NCBI GenBank assembly: GCA_023701085.1 | Contig: JAMPXR010000018.1 | Location: 1 to 14,457, forward strand | Direction of reading: 5' to 3' | Source: Ramlibacter sp. | Lineage (GTDB): Bacteria > Pseudomonadota > Gammaproteobacteria > Burkholderiales > Burkholderiaceae_C | DNA: 14,457 nucleotides | Part shown: positions 1 to 8,453 of the stretch, piece by piece | Position numbering within the stretch: position 1 is the first letter of the stretch | How the letters are laid out: each line of letters begins with the position of its first letter | Notes under the pieces: generated by a model | Seen by the model: the letters and a program-made list of their open reading frames with translations, nothing else | Database searches by the model: none | What the model was told of the DNA's origin: nothing | Made by a program: the position numbers and the translations under genes

Positions 1-937
<937 letters not shown>

Positions 938-941
<4 letters not shown>

Positions 942-1888
942 GCCAGCAGCCCTTTCACCTCGGCCAGGGTGGCCGGGTCGTACAGGGCCGCGCCCGTCAC
1001 TTCAGGATCGATGCGCTTGCAAAGGCCCGCGAGCACCTTGCCCGGTCCGCATTCGACGATGGTATGGACGCCGCGCGACTTGATCGCCCGCACGCAGTCG
1101 ACCCAGCGCACCGGGCCGAACGCCTGTTCGAAGAGCGCGCCGCGAATGCGGCCGGGGTCCGTCTCCACCGTCGCCTCTATGTTGTTGACGACCGGAATCC
1201 GCGGCGGCTCGAACGGCGTCGCCCGCAGTTTCTCCATCAGCCGGTCGGCGGCGGGCTTCATCAGGCTGGAATGAAACGGCGCCGACACGGGAAGGGGCAA
1301 GGCTCGCTTGGCGCCGTTCGCCTTCAGCAGTTCGCACGCCTTCTCCACCGCCGCCTTGCTGCCGGCGATCACGGTTTGCGCCGGATCGTTGAAGTTCACG
1401 GCTTCGACCACCTCGTCGGAGTTGGTGCCGAAACTGCGCACGGCCTGCGCGCAGCCCCGGATCACACCCTGCGCGTCCAGGCCGAGGATGGCGGCCATCG
1501 CGCCGGCGCCGACCGGCACCGCCTCCTGCATCGCCTGCGCGCGAAAACGCACCAGCGGCGCGGCCTGGGCCAGCGTCAGCGCGCCCGCGGCGACCAGCGC
1601 CGAGTACTCGCCCAGCGAATGGCCCGCGAGCACCGCCGGCTCGGCGCCGCCCTCGGCGCGCCAGGCACGGTAGGCCGCGACGCCCGCGACCAGCATCACC
1701 GGCTGGGTGTTGGAAGTCAGGCCCAGCGCTTCCTTGGGACCTTCCCGGATCAGCTTGCCCAGGTCCTCGCCCAGGGCATCGGAGGCTTCCTGCAGCGCCT
1801 GGGCGACAGCCGGGTGTCCCGCCCACGCATCGAGCATGCCGACGGACTGCGAACCCTGCCCCGGAAAGACAAATGCGAACGGTTTCAT
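938..1888 (-). CDS. fabD: Malonyl-CoA:ACP transacylase FabD
   Basis: Moves malonyl from CoA to ACP, making the extender unit for FabH and the condensing enzymes. The 316-residue protein has the expected acyltransferase fold markers: GQGSQ at residues 10-14, the nucleophile motif GHSLGE with Ser91, Arg116 that binds the malonyl carboxylate, and His206 in APFHS. A GPGKVL motif lies near the C-terminus. Length is normal for the family. The ATG start is preceded by a modest GGA-type Shine-Dalgarno. It follows fabH with a 57-bp gap that contains an A/T-rich loop, and overlaps fabG by 4 bp. Confidence 0.96.
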
Positions 1889-1911
1889 ACGGGTTTCCAG
1901 GTGATCAAACT

Positions 1912-1941
1912 GGCCGCGCGGGCGTGAATAAATAAACGGCC
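1912..1941 (-). other. fabH-fabD intercistronic stem with A/T-rich loop
   Basis: A 5-bp stem (1912-1916 with 1937-1941, GGCCG/CGGCC) encloses an A/T-rich stretch (GAATAAATAAAC on the plus strand, U-rich on the mRNA). In otherwise very GC-rich sequence this stands out. A single-stranded AU-rich patch between coupled genes is the kind of site RNase E prefers, so it may be a processing site. The stem is short and the idea is inference. Confidence 0.25.
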
Positions 1942-1945
1942 GCGA

Positions 1946-2923
1946 CTAGAAGTCCAGCAGGACGGCGCCCCAGGTGAAGCCGCCGCCCACCCCTTCCAGC
2001 ATGAGCGTGTCGCCCTTCTTCACTTTGCCGCTGCGCACCGAGGCGTCCAGCGCCAGGGGAATGGAGGCGGCGGAGGTGTTGCCGTGCTCGTTCACGGTCA
2101 CGATCACCTTGTCCATGGGCAGTTTCAGCCTGCGGGCCGTCCCCTGCATGATGCGGATGTTGGCCTGATGGGGGATCAGCCAATCGATGTCGGCCGCCGA
2201 CTTGCCGGCCTTGGCCAGGGTGGCGCGCGCCGCGTCCTCCAGCACGCCCACGGCGAGCTTGAACACCGCCTGGCCATCCATCTTGAGCAGCGGGTCGCCG
2301 AGCACCCGGCCACCCGACACGGTCCCCGGGACGCAGAGGATGCCCACGTGCCGGCCGTCCGCGTGCAGGTCGCTCGCCAGGATGCCCGGGGTGTCCGACG
2401 CCTCCAGCACCACGGCGCCCGCGCCGTCGCCGAACAGCACGCAGGTCGTGCGATCGCTGAAGTCGAGGATGCGCGAAAACACTTCGGCACCGACCACCAG
2501 CGCCTTGCGCGCGGCGCCCGTCCTGATCATGGCGTCGGCGACGGTCAGCGCATAAACGAATCCGCTGCAAACGGCCTGCACGTCGAAGGCGGGGCAGCCG
2601 GCGATGCCCAGCTTGCTCTGCAGGATGCAGGCTGCGGACGGAAAAACCATGTCCGGCGTGGACGTTGCCAGCACGATCAGGTCGATGTCCCCGGCTTGGA
2701 TGCCGGCGGCCTCGATGGCCTGTCGCGCGGCGGGCAGGGCCAGATCGCTGCTGGTCACATCGGGCGCCGCGAAATGCCGCGCATGAATGCCGGTGCGCTC
2801 GACGATCCACTGGTCGGACGTTTCCACGCCCCTGGACGCAAGGTCCGCGGCCAGTTCGGCGTTGGTGACGCGGCGCGGCGGCAGATAGCTGCCGGTGCCG
2901 CTGATACGGGAATAGCGGGTCAT
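1946..2923 (-). CDS. fabH: 3-oxoacyl-[ACP] synthase III FabH
   Basis: Condenses acetyl-CoA with malonyl-ACP to start fatty acid synthesis. The 325-residue protein is full length and has the KAS III Cys-His-Asn triad: Cys119 in QAVCSGF, His252 in PHQAN and Asn282 in HGNTSAAS. The N-terminal GTGSYLP and the C-terminal GVGGGFTWG glycine-rich motif are both present. Its start codon overlaps the plsX stop by 4 bp (ATGA), so it is probably translationally coupled to plsX, as in the plsX-fabH pairing of many proteobacteria. Substrate preference (acetyl versus branched starters) cannot be told from the motifs. Confidence 0.96.
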   Translation of the reverse strand: MTRYSRISGTGSYLPPRRVTNAELAADLASRGVETSDQWIVERTGIHARHFAAPDVTSSDLALPAARQAIEAAGIQAGDIDLIVLATSTPDMVFPSAACILQSKLGIAGCPAFDVQAVCSGFVYALTVADAMIRTGAARKALVVGAEVFSRILDFSDRTTCVLFGDGAGAVVLEASDTPGILASDLHADGRHVGILCVPGTVSGGRVLGDPLLKMDGQAVFKLAVGVLEDAARATLAKAGKSAADIDWLIPHQANIRIMQGTARRLKLPMDKVIVTVNEHGNTSAASIPLALDASVRSGKVKKGDTLMLEGVGGGFTWGAVLLDF

Positions 2924-3975
2924 TGTTCGGTGGCCACCGCTTCCAGTGGCGGCGCATTGCCTTCGCCGGGCGCCAGCAGCGGCCTGGCATGAGCGATGCG
3001 CGCCTGTACGCGGTCGAGGAGATTGTTTCGGGCCGCATCATACGCCCGGTTCAGGGCTTGCTCGAACGCGAACTCGTCGGCCGAACCATGGCTCTTGAAG
3101 ACCAGACCGCGCAGTCCGAGCAGCGCGGCGCCGTTGTACCGACGGTAGTCGACGCGCTTTTTAAAGGCAGTTAGCACCGGATAGACGGCAATTGCCGCCA
3201 TTTTGGTCAAGAGATTGCGTGCGAACTCTTCTTTCAGGAAGCCGCCGACCATGGTCGCGAGGCCTTCGCTGGTCTTCAACGCGACGTTGCCCACGAAGCC
3301 GTCGCACACCACGATGTCGGTCGTTCCCTTGAAGATGTCGTTGCCTTCCACATTGCCGTGGAAGTTGAGGTCCCCCGCGTTGGCCGCCGAGCGAAGCAGC
3401 TCCCCGGCCTTCTTGATCACTTCGCTGCCCTTGATGATTTCCTCGCCGATGTTCAGCAGCCCCACCGACGGCGCGTCGACATGGGTCAGTGCCGACACCA
3501 GGGCCGACCCCATCACGGCGAACTGAAGCAGGTGTTGTTCGGTGCAGTCGACGTTGGCGCCCAGGTCCAGCACGGTCGTCGAGCCACCCTTCGCGTTCGG
3601 CAGCGGCGAGGCGATGGCCGGGCGGTCGATGCCCTCCAGGGTCTTGAGAAGGTAGCGCGCGAGCGCCATCAAGGCGCCGGTGTTGCCGGCCGAAACCGCG
3701 GCCTGCGCCTGGCCGTCCTTGACCTGCTGCAGGGCCACGCGCATCGAGGAGTCTTTTTTCCTGCGCAGCGCCACCTCCACCGGATCGTCCATCGCCACCA
3801 CCTCGCTGGCCGGCACGAGGCGCGCGCGCGGGTGGCTGAAGCCACCCAGCTTGTCCGGCGCGCCGGCCAGCAGCAACTGCGCGTCCCCGTGGTGTTCCAG
3901 GAACCGCCGGCACGCCGCGAGCGTGACACGCGGACCGTGATCGCCCCCCATGCAGTCGACAGCCAGAGTGGTCAT
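2920..3975 (-). CDS. plsX: Phosphate acyltransferase PlsX
   Basis: Makes acyl-phosphate from acyl-ACP, the acyl donor used by PlsY in phospholipid synthesis. It is a peripheral membrane enzyme. The 351-residue form starts at the ATG giving [12 protein letters not shown], a family hallmark (residues 1-12). This ATG has GAGG about 6 bases upstream, so the longer reading frame that continues to 4044 is not used. Further hallmarks are SAGNTGA (95-101), the NIGEE(E/I)xKG-like segment and CDGFVGNV. The last 25 or so residues form a Pro/Ala/Glu-rich tail beyond the fold. It lies 124 bp downstream of rpmF, with a terminator-like hairpin between, and overlaps fabH by 4 bp. Confidence 0.95.
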   Translation of the reverse strand: MTTLAVDCMGGDHGPRVTLAACRRFLEHHGDAQLLLAGAPDKLGGFSHPRARLVPASEVVAMDDPVEVALRRKKDSSMRVALQQVKDGQAQAAVSAGNTGALMALARYLLKTLEGIDRPAIASPLPNAKGGSTTVLDLGANVDCTEQHLLQFAVMGSALVSALTHVDAPSVGLLNIGEEIIKGSEVIKKAGELLRSAANAGDLNFHGNVEGNDIFKGTTDIVVCDGFVGNVALKTSEGLATMVGGFLKEEFARNLLTKMAAIAVYPVLTAFKKRVDYRRYNGAALLGLRGLVFKSHGSADEFAFEQALNRAYDAARNNLLDRVQARIAHARPLLAPGEGNAPPLEAVATEQ

Positions 3976-4042
3976 GGCCTCAAATGTAGAACGGATTGCG
4001 CGAATGCCGGCCCGGCGGCGTGCCGGCCCGATTCGAGCGGGC

Positions 4043-4080
4043 AAGAGAAAGGCCCGCGCTGCGCACGCGCAGCCGGGCCC
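4043..4080 (-). terminator. Intrinsic terminator or attenuator between rpmF and plsX
   Basis: On the minus strand GGCCCG-GCTGCGC (4079-4067) pairs with GCGCAGC-GCGGGCC (4064-4051) across a 2-nt loop. This gives about 13 base pairs with a single bulged base. It is followed directly by TTTCTCTT (4050-4043). A strong GC stem with a U-rich tail is the form of a Rho-independent terminator, though the tail is interrupted by C. It ends about 18 bp after the rpmF stop, so it probably lowers transcription into plsX-fabHDG relative to rpmF. Confidence 0.7.
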
Positions 4081-4099
4081 TGCTGGACACGGAACCTGC

Positions 4100-4282
4100 T
4101 CAGGCTTCGTTCTTGGTCTTGACCACCTTGCGGCCGCGGTAGAACCCGGTCGGGCTCACGTGGTGGCGCAGGTGGGTTTCGCCCGTGGTGGGCTCCACGG
4201 CGATGCCCGGCACCGCGAGCGCGTTGTGCGAGCGGTGCATGCCGCGCTTGGACGGCGACTTCTTGTTCTGCTGGACGGCCAT
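4100..4282 (-). CDS. rpmF: 50S ribosomal protein L32
   Basis: Structural protein of the large ribosomal subunit. The 60-residue basic protein begins [19 protein letters not shown], the invariant L32 opening, followed by a [15 protein letters not shown] segment typical of proteobacteria. It has no cysteines, so it is the zinc-free type. The chosen ATG has AGGAG 8 bases upstream; the longer frame reaching 4438 runs back into yceD and is not used. It sits between yceD and plsX, the widely conserved yceD-rpmF-plsX order. A TATAAT box upstream and a hairpin terminator downstream suggest it can be transcribed as a short separate unit. Confidence 0.97.
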   Translation of the reverse strand: MAVQQNKKSPSKRGMHRSHNALAVPGIAVEPTTGETHLRHHVSPTGFYRGRKVVKTKNEA

Positions 4283-4385
4283 GAAGGGCTCCTGGATTCG
4301 AATCGGTCGGGCGCGGCGCGCGAGGACCTTGGGGTTGGGGGTGCACACCCACGCAGGCGCAAGGCCAGGGGGCGCGAAGCCGATG

Positions 4386-4391
4386 ATTATA
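4386..4391 (-). promoter_or_regulatory. Candidate -10 box of an rpmF promoter
   Basis: The minus strand reads TATAAT, a perfect sigma-70 -10, in the 115-bp gap between yceD and rpmF. It lies within 12 bases of the yceD stop and about 104 bp from the rpmF start. The -35 region at 17-18 bp spacing is G/C-rich and does not match TTGACA, so strength is uncertain and an activator may be needed. In such GC-rich DNA a perfect hexamer in a short intergenic gap is unlikely to be chance, but it is not proof. Confidence 0.45.
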
Positions 4392-4397
4392 AACCAA

Positions 4398-4946
4398 CTA
4401 GCTCTTGCCGCCGACCTTGAGCCTGCCCAGCGCGGCAAAGGGGTTTTCGCGCGTGCCGCCCGCGGCCTCGAAATCGTCGTCGACCGCTTCCAGCCTGACG
4501 GGAACGGGGCAGGTCTCGTGCCGCGGCGCGACCGGCATTTCCATCAGCAACTCGTCCTCGACCAGCTCCACCAGATCGAAGCTGCGGCTCAGGGCCAGGA
4601 CATCCTCGGACGAATGCTCGTCCTGCGCCGCCGCCATGCCTTCGTCGGCGACGAAGCGGAACGAGCGCTCGACCGCCAACGGCACCTGCACCGGCCGCAG
4701 GCAGCGCTGGCACGTCAGCTCCAGGACGGCTTGCGCCCGCAAATGAAGCCAGATCCCGGATTGAAGGTGCAGCGGGTTGCGCAGTTCGCCCACGGCCGAC
4801 CAGCTGACCGGCGAGGCGGTGCCGCGCCCCTGCGTTTCGGCCATCAGGCGCGGGTGCCCGCTCACGGGCTCCTGCCCGTTCAGGGCGGCGCCTTCTTCGG
4901 CGAACCTCGCCACATCCAGCCGGCGAGCGACGAACTCCTTGCTCAT
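4398..4946 (-). CDS. yceD: YceD/DUF177 family protein, 23S rRNA accumulation factor
   Basis: Members of DUF177 (YceD in E. coli, Duf177A in plants) are linked to 23S rRNA accumulation or processing and are encoded with L32. The 182-residue product has the family signs: TCQRCL with Cys79 and Cys82, the RSFRFV segment, an acidic [16 protein letters not shown] block (about 123-138), a third Cys at 146 and the C-terminal [10 protein letters not shown]. The chosen ATG gives [11 protein letters not shown], a good family start. No clear Shine-Dalgarno precedes it, and only 24 bp separate it from the divergent maf start, so the promoter must overlap maf coding sequence or be leader-poor. Confidence 0.88.
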   Translation of the reverse strand: MSKEFVARRLDVARFAEEGAALNGQEPVSGHPRLMAETQGRGTASPVSWSAVGELRNPLHLQSGIWLHLRAQAVLELTCQRCLRPVQVPLAVERSFRFVADEGMAAAQDEHSSEDVLALSRSFDLVELVEDELLMEMPVAPRHETCPVPVRLEAVDDDFEAAGGTRENPFAALGRLKVGGKS

Positions 4947-4970
4947 GGCGCGAGTGTAAGAGAATCGGGC

Positions 4971-5573
4971 ATGTCCGCCGTCCCTTCCGCCCGCAGCCGG
5001 CCACTGGTGCTGGGCTCGACCTCCCCGTACCGCCGGGAACTTCTGTCGCGCCTGCGCCTGCAGTTTCAGACGGCCGCGCCGCAAGTCGATGAAACGCCGC
5101 TCCCGGATGAACCGCCCGCGGAACTGGCGCGCCGGCTCGCCCTGGCCAAGGCCCGTTCGGTGGCCGCGCAGTTTCCGCAAGCGGTGGTGATCGGGTCGGA
5201 CCAGGTCGCCGACCTGGCCGGCGAATCCCTGGGCAAGCCGGGCACGCACGAGCGCGCGGTGGCCCAGTTGCGGCGGATGCGTGCGCGCACCGTCGTGTTC
5301 CATACCGCCGTCGCCGTGGTGTGCGCCGCCACCGGCTTCGAGCAGCTCGACGTGGCGCCGGTGGAGGTCGTCTTTCGCGATCTCGGCGACGCGGAGATCG
5401 AGGCCTACCTGGTCGCCGAGCGGCCGTACGATTGCGCCGGGAGCGCGCGCAGCGAGGGCCTGGGCATCGCCCTGCTGGAGGCCATCCGCAGCGACGACCC
5501 GACCGCCCTGGTGGGCCTGCCGCTGATCCGCACCTGCCGCATGATCCGCGCGGCCGGCGTGGACGTGCTGTGA
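4971..5573 (+). CDS. maf: Maf-family nucleotide pyrophosphatase, YceF type (7-methyl-GTP pyrophosphatase)
   Basis: Hydrolyses a non-canonical or modified nucleoside triphosphate to the monophosphate. YceF-type members prefer m7GTP and are thought to clean the nucleotide pool. The 200-residue protein has the Maf opening LGSTSPYRRELL (14-25), the catalytic GSDQV with Asp77, LGKPG (87-91) and the ERPYDCAGSARSEGLGI segment (150-166). The DCAGSxxSEG form, instead of the GKAGAYxIQG of dTTP/UTP-type Maf, puts it in the YceF group. This agrees with its place divergent from yceD, as in E. coli. Its TGA shares one base with the next gene's ATG (TGATG), so the two are coupled. Confidence 0.9.
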   Translation: MSAVPSARSRPLVLGSTSPYRRELLSRLRLQFQTAAPQVDETPLPDEPPAELARRLALAKARSVAAQFPQAVVIGSDQVADLAGESLGKPGTHERAVAQLRRMRARTVVFHTAVAVVCAATGFEQLDVAPVEVVFRDLGDAEIEAYLVAERPYDCAGSARSEGLGIALLEAIRSDDPTALVGLPLIRTCRMIRAAGVDVL

Positions 5574-6337
5574 TGGCGGCGCCGGCCGGCAAGCTGTACC
5601 TGGTTCCGGCGCCGCTGGATTTCGGCTGCGCCGCGCAGGCGCCGCTCGCCGACGTGATGCCGCAGGGCACGCTGGCCGCCGCCGCCGCGCTGACGCACTG
5701 GATCTGCGAGAACGCCAGGTCGGCGCGCGCCTACCTCAAGCGCATCGGCGAAACGCAGGCGCTGGCGCTGCCGCTGCGCGAACAGCACATCGTCGAGTTG
5801 CCGCGCGAGCTGCACAAGAAAGGTGACCATGCGGGCGGCTTCGACGCGAGCGCGCTGCTGGCGCCGGCCGGGGATGGACATGACGTCGGCCTGCTCAGCG
5901 AGGCGGGCATGCCGGCGATCGCCGACCCAGGCTCGTCGGTGGTGCGCGCCGCGCACGCAATGGGTATCCGGGTCGTGCCGCTGGTGGGGCCGGTCTCCCT
6001 GATGCTGACCCTCGCCGCCAGCGGCCTCAATGGGCAGAATTTCGCCTTCGTCGGCTACCTGCCGCAGGACGCGGCGCAGCGGGCGGACCGCATCCGGCAG
6101 CTGGAGTCCCTGGCGCTTCGGTCCGGGCAGGCCCAGCTCTTCATCGAGACGCCGTACCGCAACCCCGCGCTTTGGCAAGCCCTGCTCGCGACCTTGCAGC
6201 CCGCCACGCGCCTGGCCGTGGGCAGCGGGCTCACGCTGCCGGCGGCCGTGACCCGCAGCGAGTTGGTCAGGACCTGGAGGCAGCGCAGCGCCCCGGTACA
6301 AAAGGACCTGCCCGCCGTGTACGCCATCGGCGCTTAG
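5573..6337 (+). CDS. RsmI-like SAM-dependent methyltransferase (tetrapyrrole methylase fold)
   Basis: A 254-residue protein related to RsmI, the 16S rRNA C1402 2'-O-methyltransferase. The clear match is the segment LLSEAGMPAIADPGSSVV (107-124), equivalent to the S(D/E)AGTPxISDPG loop of RsmI, followed by GIRVVPLVGPVSLMLTLAASG (131-151) and FVGYLP (159-164). FIETPYRN (190-197) matches the RsmI YExPHR region. The N-terminus KLYLVPAPLDFG differs from the GxLYVVaTPIGN of true RsmI, so this looks like a paralogue rather than RsmI itself; its substrate is unknown. It is coupled to maf by a one-base stop/start overlap. It ends 28 bp from the convergent sppA stop. Confidence 0.8.
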   Translation: MAAPAGKLYLVPAPLDFGCAAQAPLADVMPQGTLAAAAALTHWICENARSARAYLKRIGETQALALPLREQHIVELPRELHKKGDHAGGFDASALLAPAGDGHDVGLLSEAGMPAIADPGSSVVRAAHAMGIRVVPLVGPVSLMLTLAASGLNGQNFAFVGYLPQDAAQRADRIRQLESLALRSGQAQLFIETPYRNPALWQALLATLQPATRLAVGSGLTLPAAVTRSELVRTWRQRSAPVQKDLPAVYAIGA

Positions 6338-6362
6338 CGGCCAGGGCGCCGGCCGCGCGCCC
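6337..6362. other. GC-rich hairpins in the convergent methyltransferase/sppA gap
   Basis: Two alternative 6-bp stems occupy the 28-bp gap: 6337-6342 with 6351-6356 (GCGGCC/GGCCGC) and 6344-6349 with 6357-6362 (GGGCGC/GCGCCC). No T-run follows on either strand. They may help end or protect both convergent mRNAs, but do not meet the definition of an intrinsic terminator. Confidence 0.25.
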
Positions 6363-6365
6363 GGA

Positions 6366-7409
6366 TCATCGCAATGCCGGGACGGTCTTCAGCGCCTGGA
6401 TGGCGCCGGCGCCGATGGCCGCGCCGAATTTCTTGGCCAGCCGCTCGGCCACGTTTTCGCGCCGCGTGTAGTCGACCAGTTCCTCGGCTTTCACCACTTC
6501 GCGCGCGACGAAATCGAGGTTGCCCAGCTGGTCGGCCATGCCCAGCTCGATGGCCTGCTGTCCGGTCCAGAACAGGCCGCTGAACAACTCCGGCGTGTCC
6601 TTCAGGCGCTTGCCGCGGCCCGTCTTCACCGCATCGATGAACTGGCGGTGGACCTGGTCGAGCATCGACTGGGCGAACACGCGGTGTTTTTCCGTCTGCG
6701 GGCTGAACGGATCGAGAAAGCCCTTGTTCTCGCCGGCGGTCATCAGGCGCCGCTCGATGCCGAGCTTGTCCATCAGCCCGGTGAAGCCGAAGCCGTCCAT
6801 CAGGACGCCGATGCTGCCGACGATGCTGGCCTTGTCCACGAAGATCCGGTCGGTCGCCGCCGCGATGTAGTACGCCGCGGACGCGCAGGACTCCTCCACG
6901 ACCGCGTAGACCGGCTTCTTGTGCTTGCTGCGCAGGCGCGCGATCTCGTCGTTGACGATGCCCGCCTGCACCGGGCTGCCGCCGGGCGAGTTGATCAGCA
7001 GCACGACGGCCTGCGCGCCGCTGTCCTCGAAGGCGGCCCGCATGCCGGCGACGATCCCCTCCGCGCTGGCCTCGCCCCCCGAGGCGATCTCGCCCTTGAT
7101 CTCGATCACCGCGGTGTGGGGCGACGTCTTGTCGGCGCTGGGCGCCGCGCGATAAGCCAGGGTCCAGATCAGGAACACGAAGAACGCGAGCCATGCCAGC
7201 CGCACGAAACTGCGCCAGCGGCGGGCGGTGCGCTGCTCTTCGAGCGTCGCGAACATCAGCTTCTCGAACGTGGCGCGTTCCCAACCGGGGGTGGCGGCCA
7301 GCCGGTCGCCTTCCGCCCGGGGACTGGCGCTCGCGGCGGCTGGCGCCGCGCCGGATGGGGTGGGCTGGGCCTGGGAGCCCTGCGATTCGGGCGGCTGCGA
7401 TTCGTTCAT
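6366..7409 (-). CDS. sppA: S49-family signal peptide peptidase SppA (short, membrane-anchored form)
   Basis: A serine protease of the inner membrane that degrades leftover signal peptides and other membrane-associated peptides. The 347-residue protein begins with about 65 Pro/Ala/Gln-rich and basic residues, then one membrane segment (about 69-86). The S49 domain follows: NSPGGS (140-145), the nucleophile Ser177 in SCASAAYYIA, KASIVGSIGVLM (193-204) and Lys229 in AGENKGF. Lys229 lies 52 residues after the serine, the spacing of the Ser-Lys dyad in Bacillus SppA. It has a single protease domain, unlike the 67-kDa E. coli SppA. Start and preceding Rieske stop are one base apart (TGAAATG), so translation is coupled. 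Confidence 0.9.
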   Translation of the reverse strand: MNESQPPESQGSQAQPTPSGAAPAAASASPRAEGDRLAATPGWERATFEKLMFATLEEQRTARRWRSFVRLAWLAFFVFLIWTLAYRAAPSADKTSPHTAVIEIKGEIASGGEASAEGIVAGMRAAFEDSGAQAVVLLINSPGGSPVQAGIVNDEIARLRSKHKKPVYAVVEESCASAAYYIAAATDRIFVDKASIVGSIGVLMDGFGFTGLMDKLGIERRLMTAGENKGFLDPFSPQTEKHRVFAQSMLDQVHRQFIDAVKTGRGKRLKDTPELFSGLFWTGQQAIELGMADQLGNLDFVAREVVKAEELVDYTRRENVAERLAKKFGAAIGAGAIQALKTVPALR

Positions 7410-7410
7410 T

Positions 7411-7788
7411 TCAGAACTCGACGGGTTTGAGGTTGTGGGCAGTATGCCAGCGGACCACCCCTTCCTGCTCGCTCAGGTCTATCTTCACCAGGCCGCCGCG
7501 GCAAGGCCCGCCGGCGCATTCGCCGGTGTCGGGCCGGTAGACGGCGCCGTGGGTGCCGCAGACCAGCCAGCGGCCGCTGTCGTCGAAGAATCGGTTGGGC
7601 AGCCAGTCGAGTTCCATCGCCACGTGGGAGCACCGGTTCAGGTAGGCGTGCACGCGTCCCTCGAAGCGGATCGCGAAAGCCCGGCAGGTCTGGCCGCCGT
7701 GGACGACATCGAAGGGCACGGCCTCGCCGCCGTCCGACAGGTCGGCTGAATGGCACAGCGCGATCGCCTGGGGCACAGCCGAAGTCAC
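7411..7788 (-). CDS. Small Rieske [2Fe-2S] protein
   Basis: A 125-residue, single-domain Rieske protein without signal peptide or catalytic oxygenase domain, so probably a cytoplasmic ferredoxin-like electron carrier. The cluster ligands are Cys53-x-His55 and Cys77-x2-His80, and a CAGGPC segment (91-96) follows, adding two further cysteines. The start is GTG, giving MTSAVPQ, and overlaps the phosphatase stop by 4 bp (GTGA); longer reading of the frame would overlap the phosphatase by hundreds of bases. No redox partner is encoded nearby, so its role is unknown. It sits between the phosphatase and sppA in a compact operon. Confidence 0.88.
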   Translation of the reverse strand: MTSAVPQAIALCHSADLSDGGEAVPFDVVHGGQTCRAFAIRFEGRVHAYLNRCSHVAMELDWLPNRFFDDSGRWLVCGTHGAVYRPDTGECAGGPCRGGLVKIDLSEQEGVVRWHTAHNLKPVEF

Positions 7789-8453
7789 GCGTTTTCCAGC
7801 AGCCAGGCATGGAGCTCGGGCACCGAGCGCGCGACGAAGCGCGGGCCCAGCGCCTCGAATTCGGCGCTCGCGTGCGCGCCGTAGCTCACGCCCACGGCGG
7901 GGCAGCCCGCGTTGACGGCCATTTGCAGGTCGTGCGTCGTGTCCCCGATCATCAGCGTGCGGGCCGGATCCGTGCCGAATTCGCGCATCAACTCCTGCAG
8001 CATCCGCGGATGCGGCTTGCTCGCCGTCTCGTCGGCCGTCCTGGAGCCGTGGAACATGCCCTTGAGCTGGACCATGCCCAGCACGTCGTCCAGCCCGCGC
8101 CGCGACTTTCCGGTGGCCACCGCCAGCCAATGGTGCCGGGCGCGCAGTTCGTCCAGCAGCGGCAGCACGCCCTCGAACAGGCTCAGGTCGTTCTGCCGCG
8201 CGACGTAATGGTGCCGGTAGCGCGCACCGAGCTGCGGATACCTGTCCTCGGGCACATCGGGGGCGGCATGGGCCAGCGCCTGCATCAGGCCCAGGCCGAT
8301 CACATAGGCGGCGTCTTTTTCGCTGGGCATCCGGCCGCCGACGTCGACCACGGCGGCCTGGATGCACTGCACGATGATGCGGGTCGAATCGAACAGCGTG
8401 CCGTCCCAGTCGAAGGCGATGAGGTCAAACTGGCGCGGGCGCGGGGGCGGCAT
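7785..8453 (-). CDS. HAD-superfamily phosphatase (phosphoglycolate-phosphatase-like)
   Basis: A 222-residue HAD hydrolase with all four motifs: Asp15 and Asp17 in FDWDGTLFDS (nucleophile and acid/base), Thr114 in VATGKS, Lys146 in SKPHP, and the metal-binding Asp171 and Asp175 in IGDTTHD. The helical cap inserted after motif I is of the size found in Gph and PpaX phosphatases, so it acts on a small phosphorylated metabolite. The precise substrate cannot be inferred. I use the ATG at 8453. A TTG three codons upstream (8462) has a GAAG-type purine run just before it and is a real alternative. It overlaps the end of rluC by 29 bp and the Rieske gene by 4 bp. Confidence 0.87.
   Translation of the reverse strand: MPPPRPRQFDLIAFDWDGTLFDSTRIIVQCIQAAVVDVGGRMPSEKDAAYVIGLGLMQALAHAAPDVPEDRYPQLGARYRHHYVARQNDLSLFEGVLPLLDELRARHHWLAVATGKSRRGLDDVLGMVQLKGMFHGSRTADETASKPHPRMLQELMREFGTDPARTLMIGDTTHDLQMAVNAGCPAVGVSYGAHASAEFEALGPRFVARSVPELHAWLLENA

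Noticed and set aside
3976..4044. Extended N-terminus of plsX beginning at 4044
   Set aside because: The extra 23 residues are Arg/Ala-rich and run into the terminator hairpin; the family start [12 protein letters not shown] at 3975 has its own Shine-Dalgarno.
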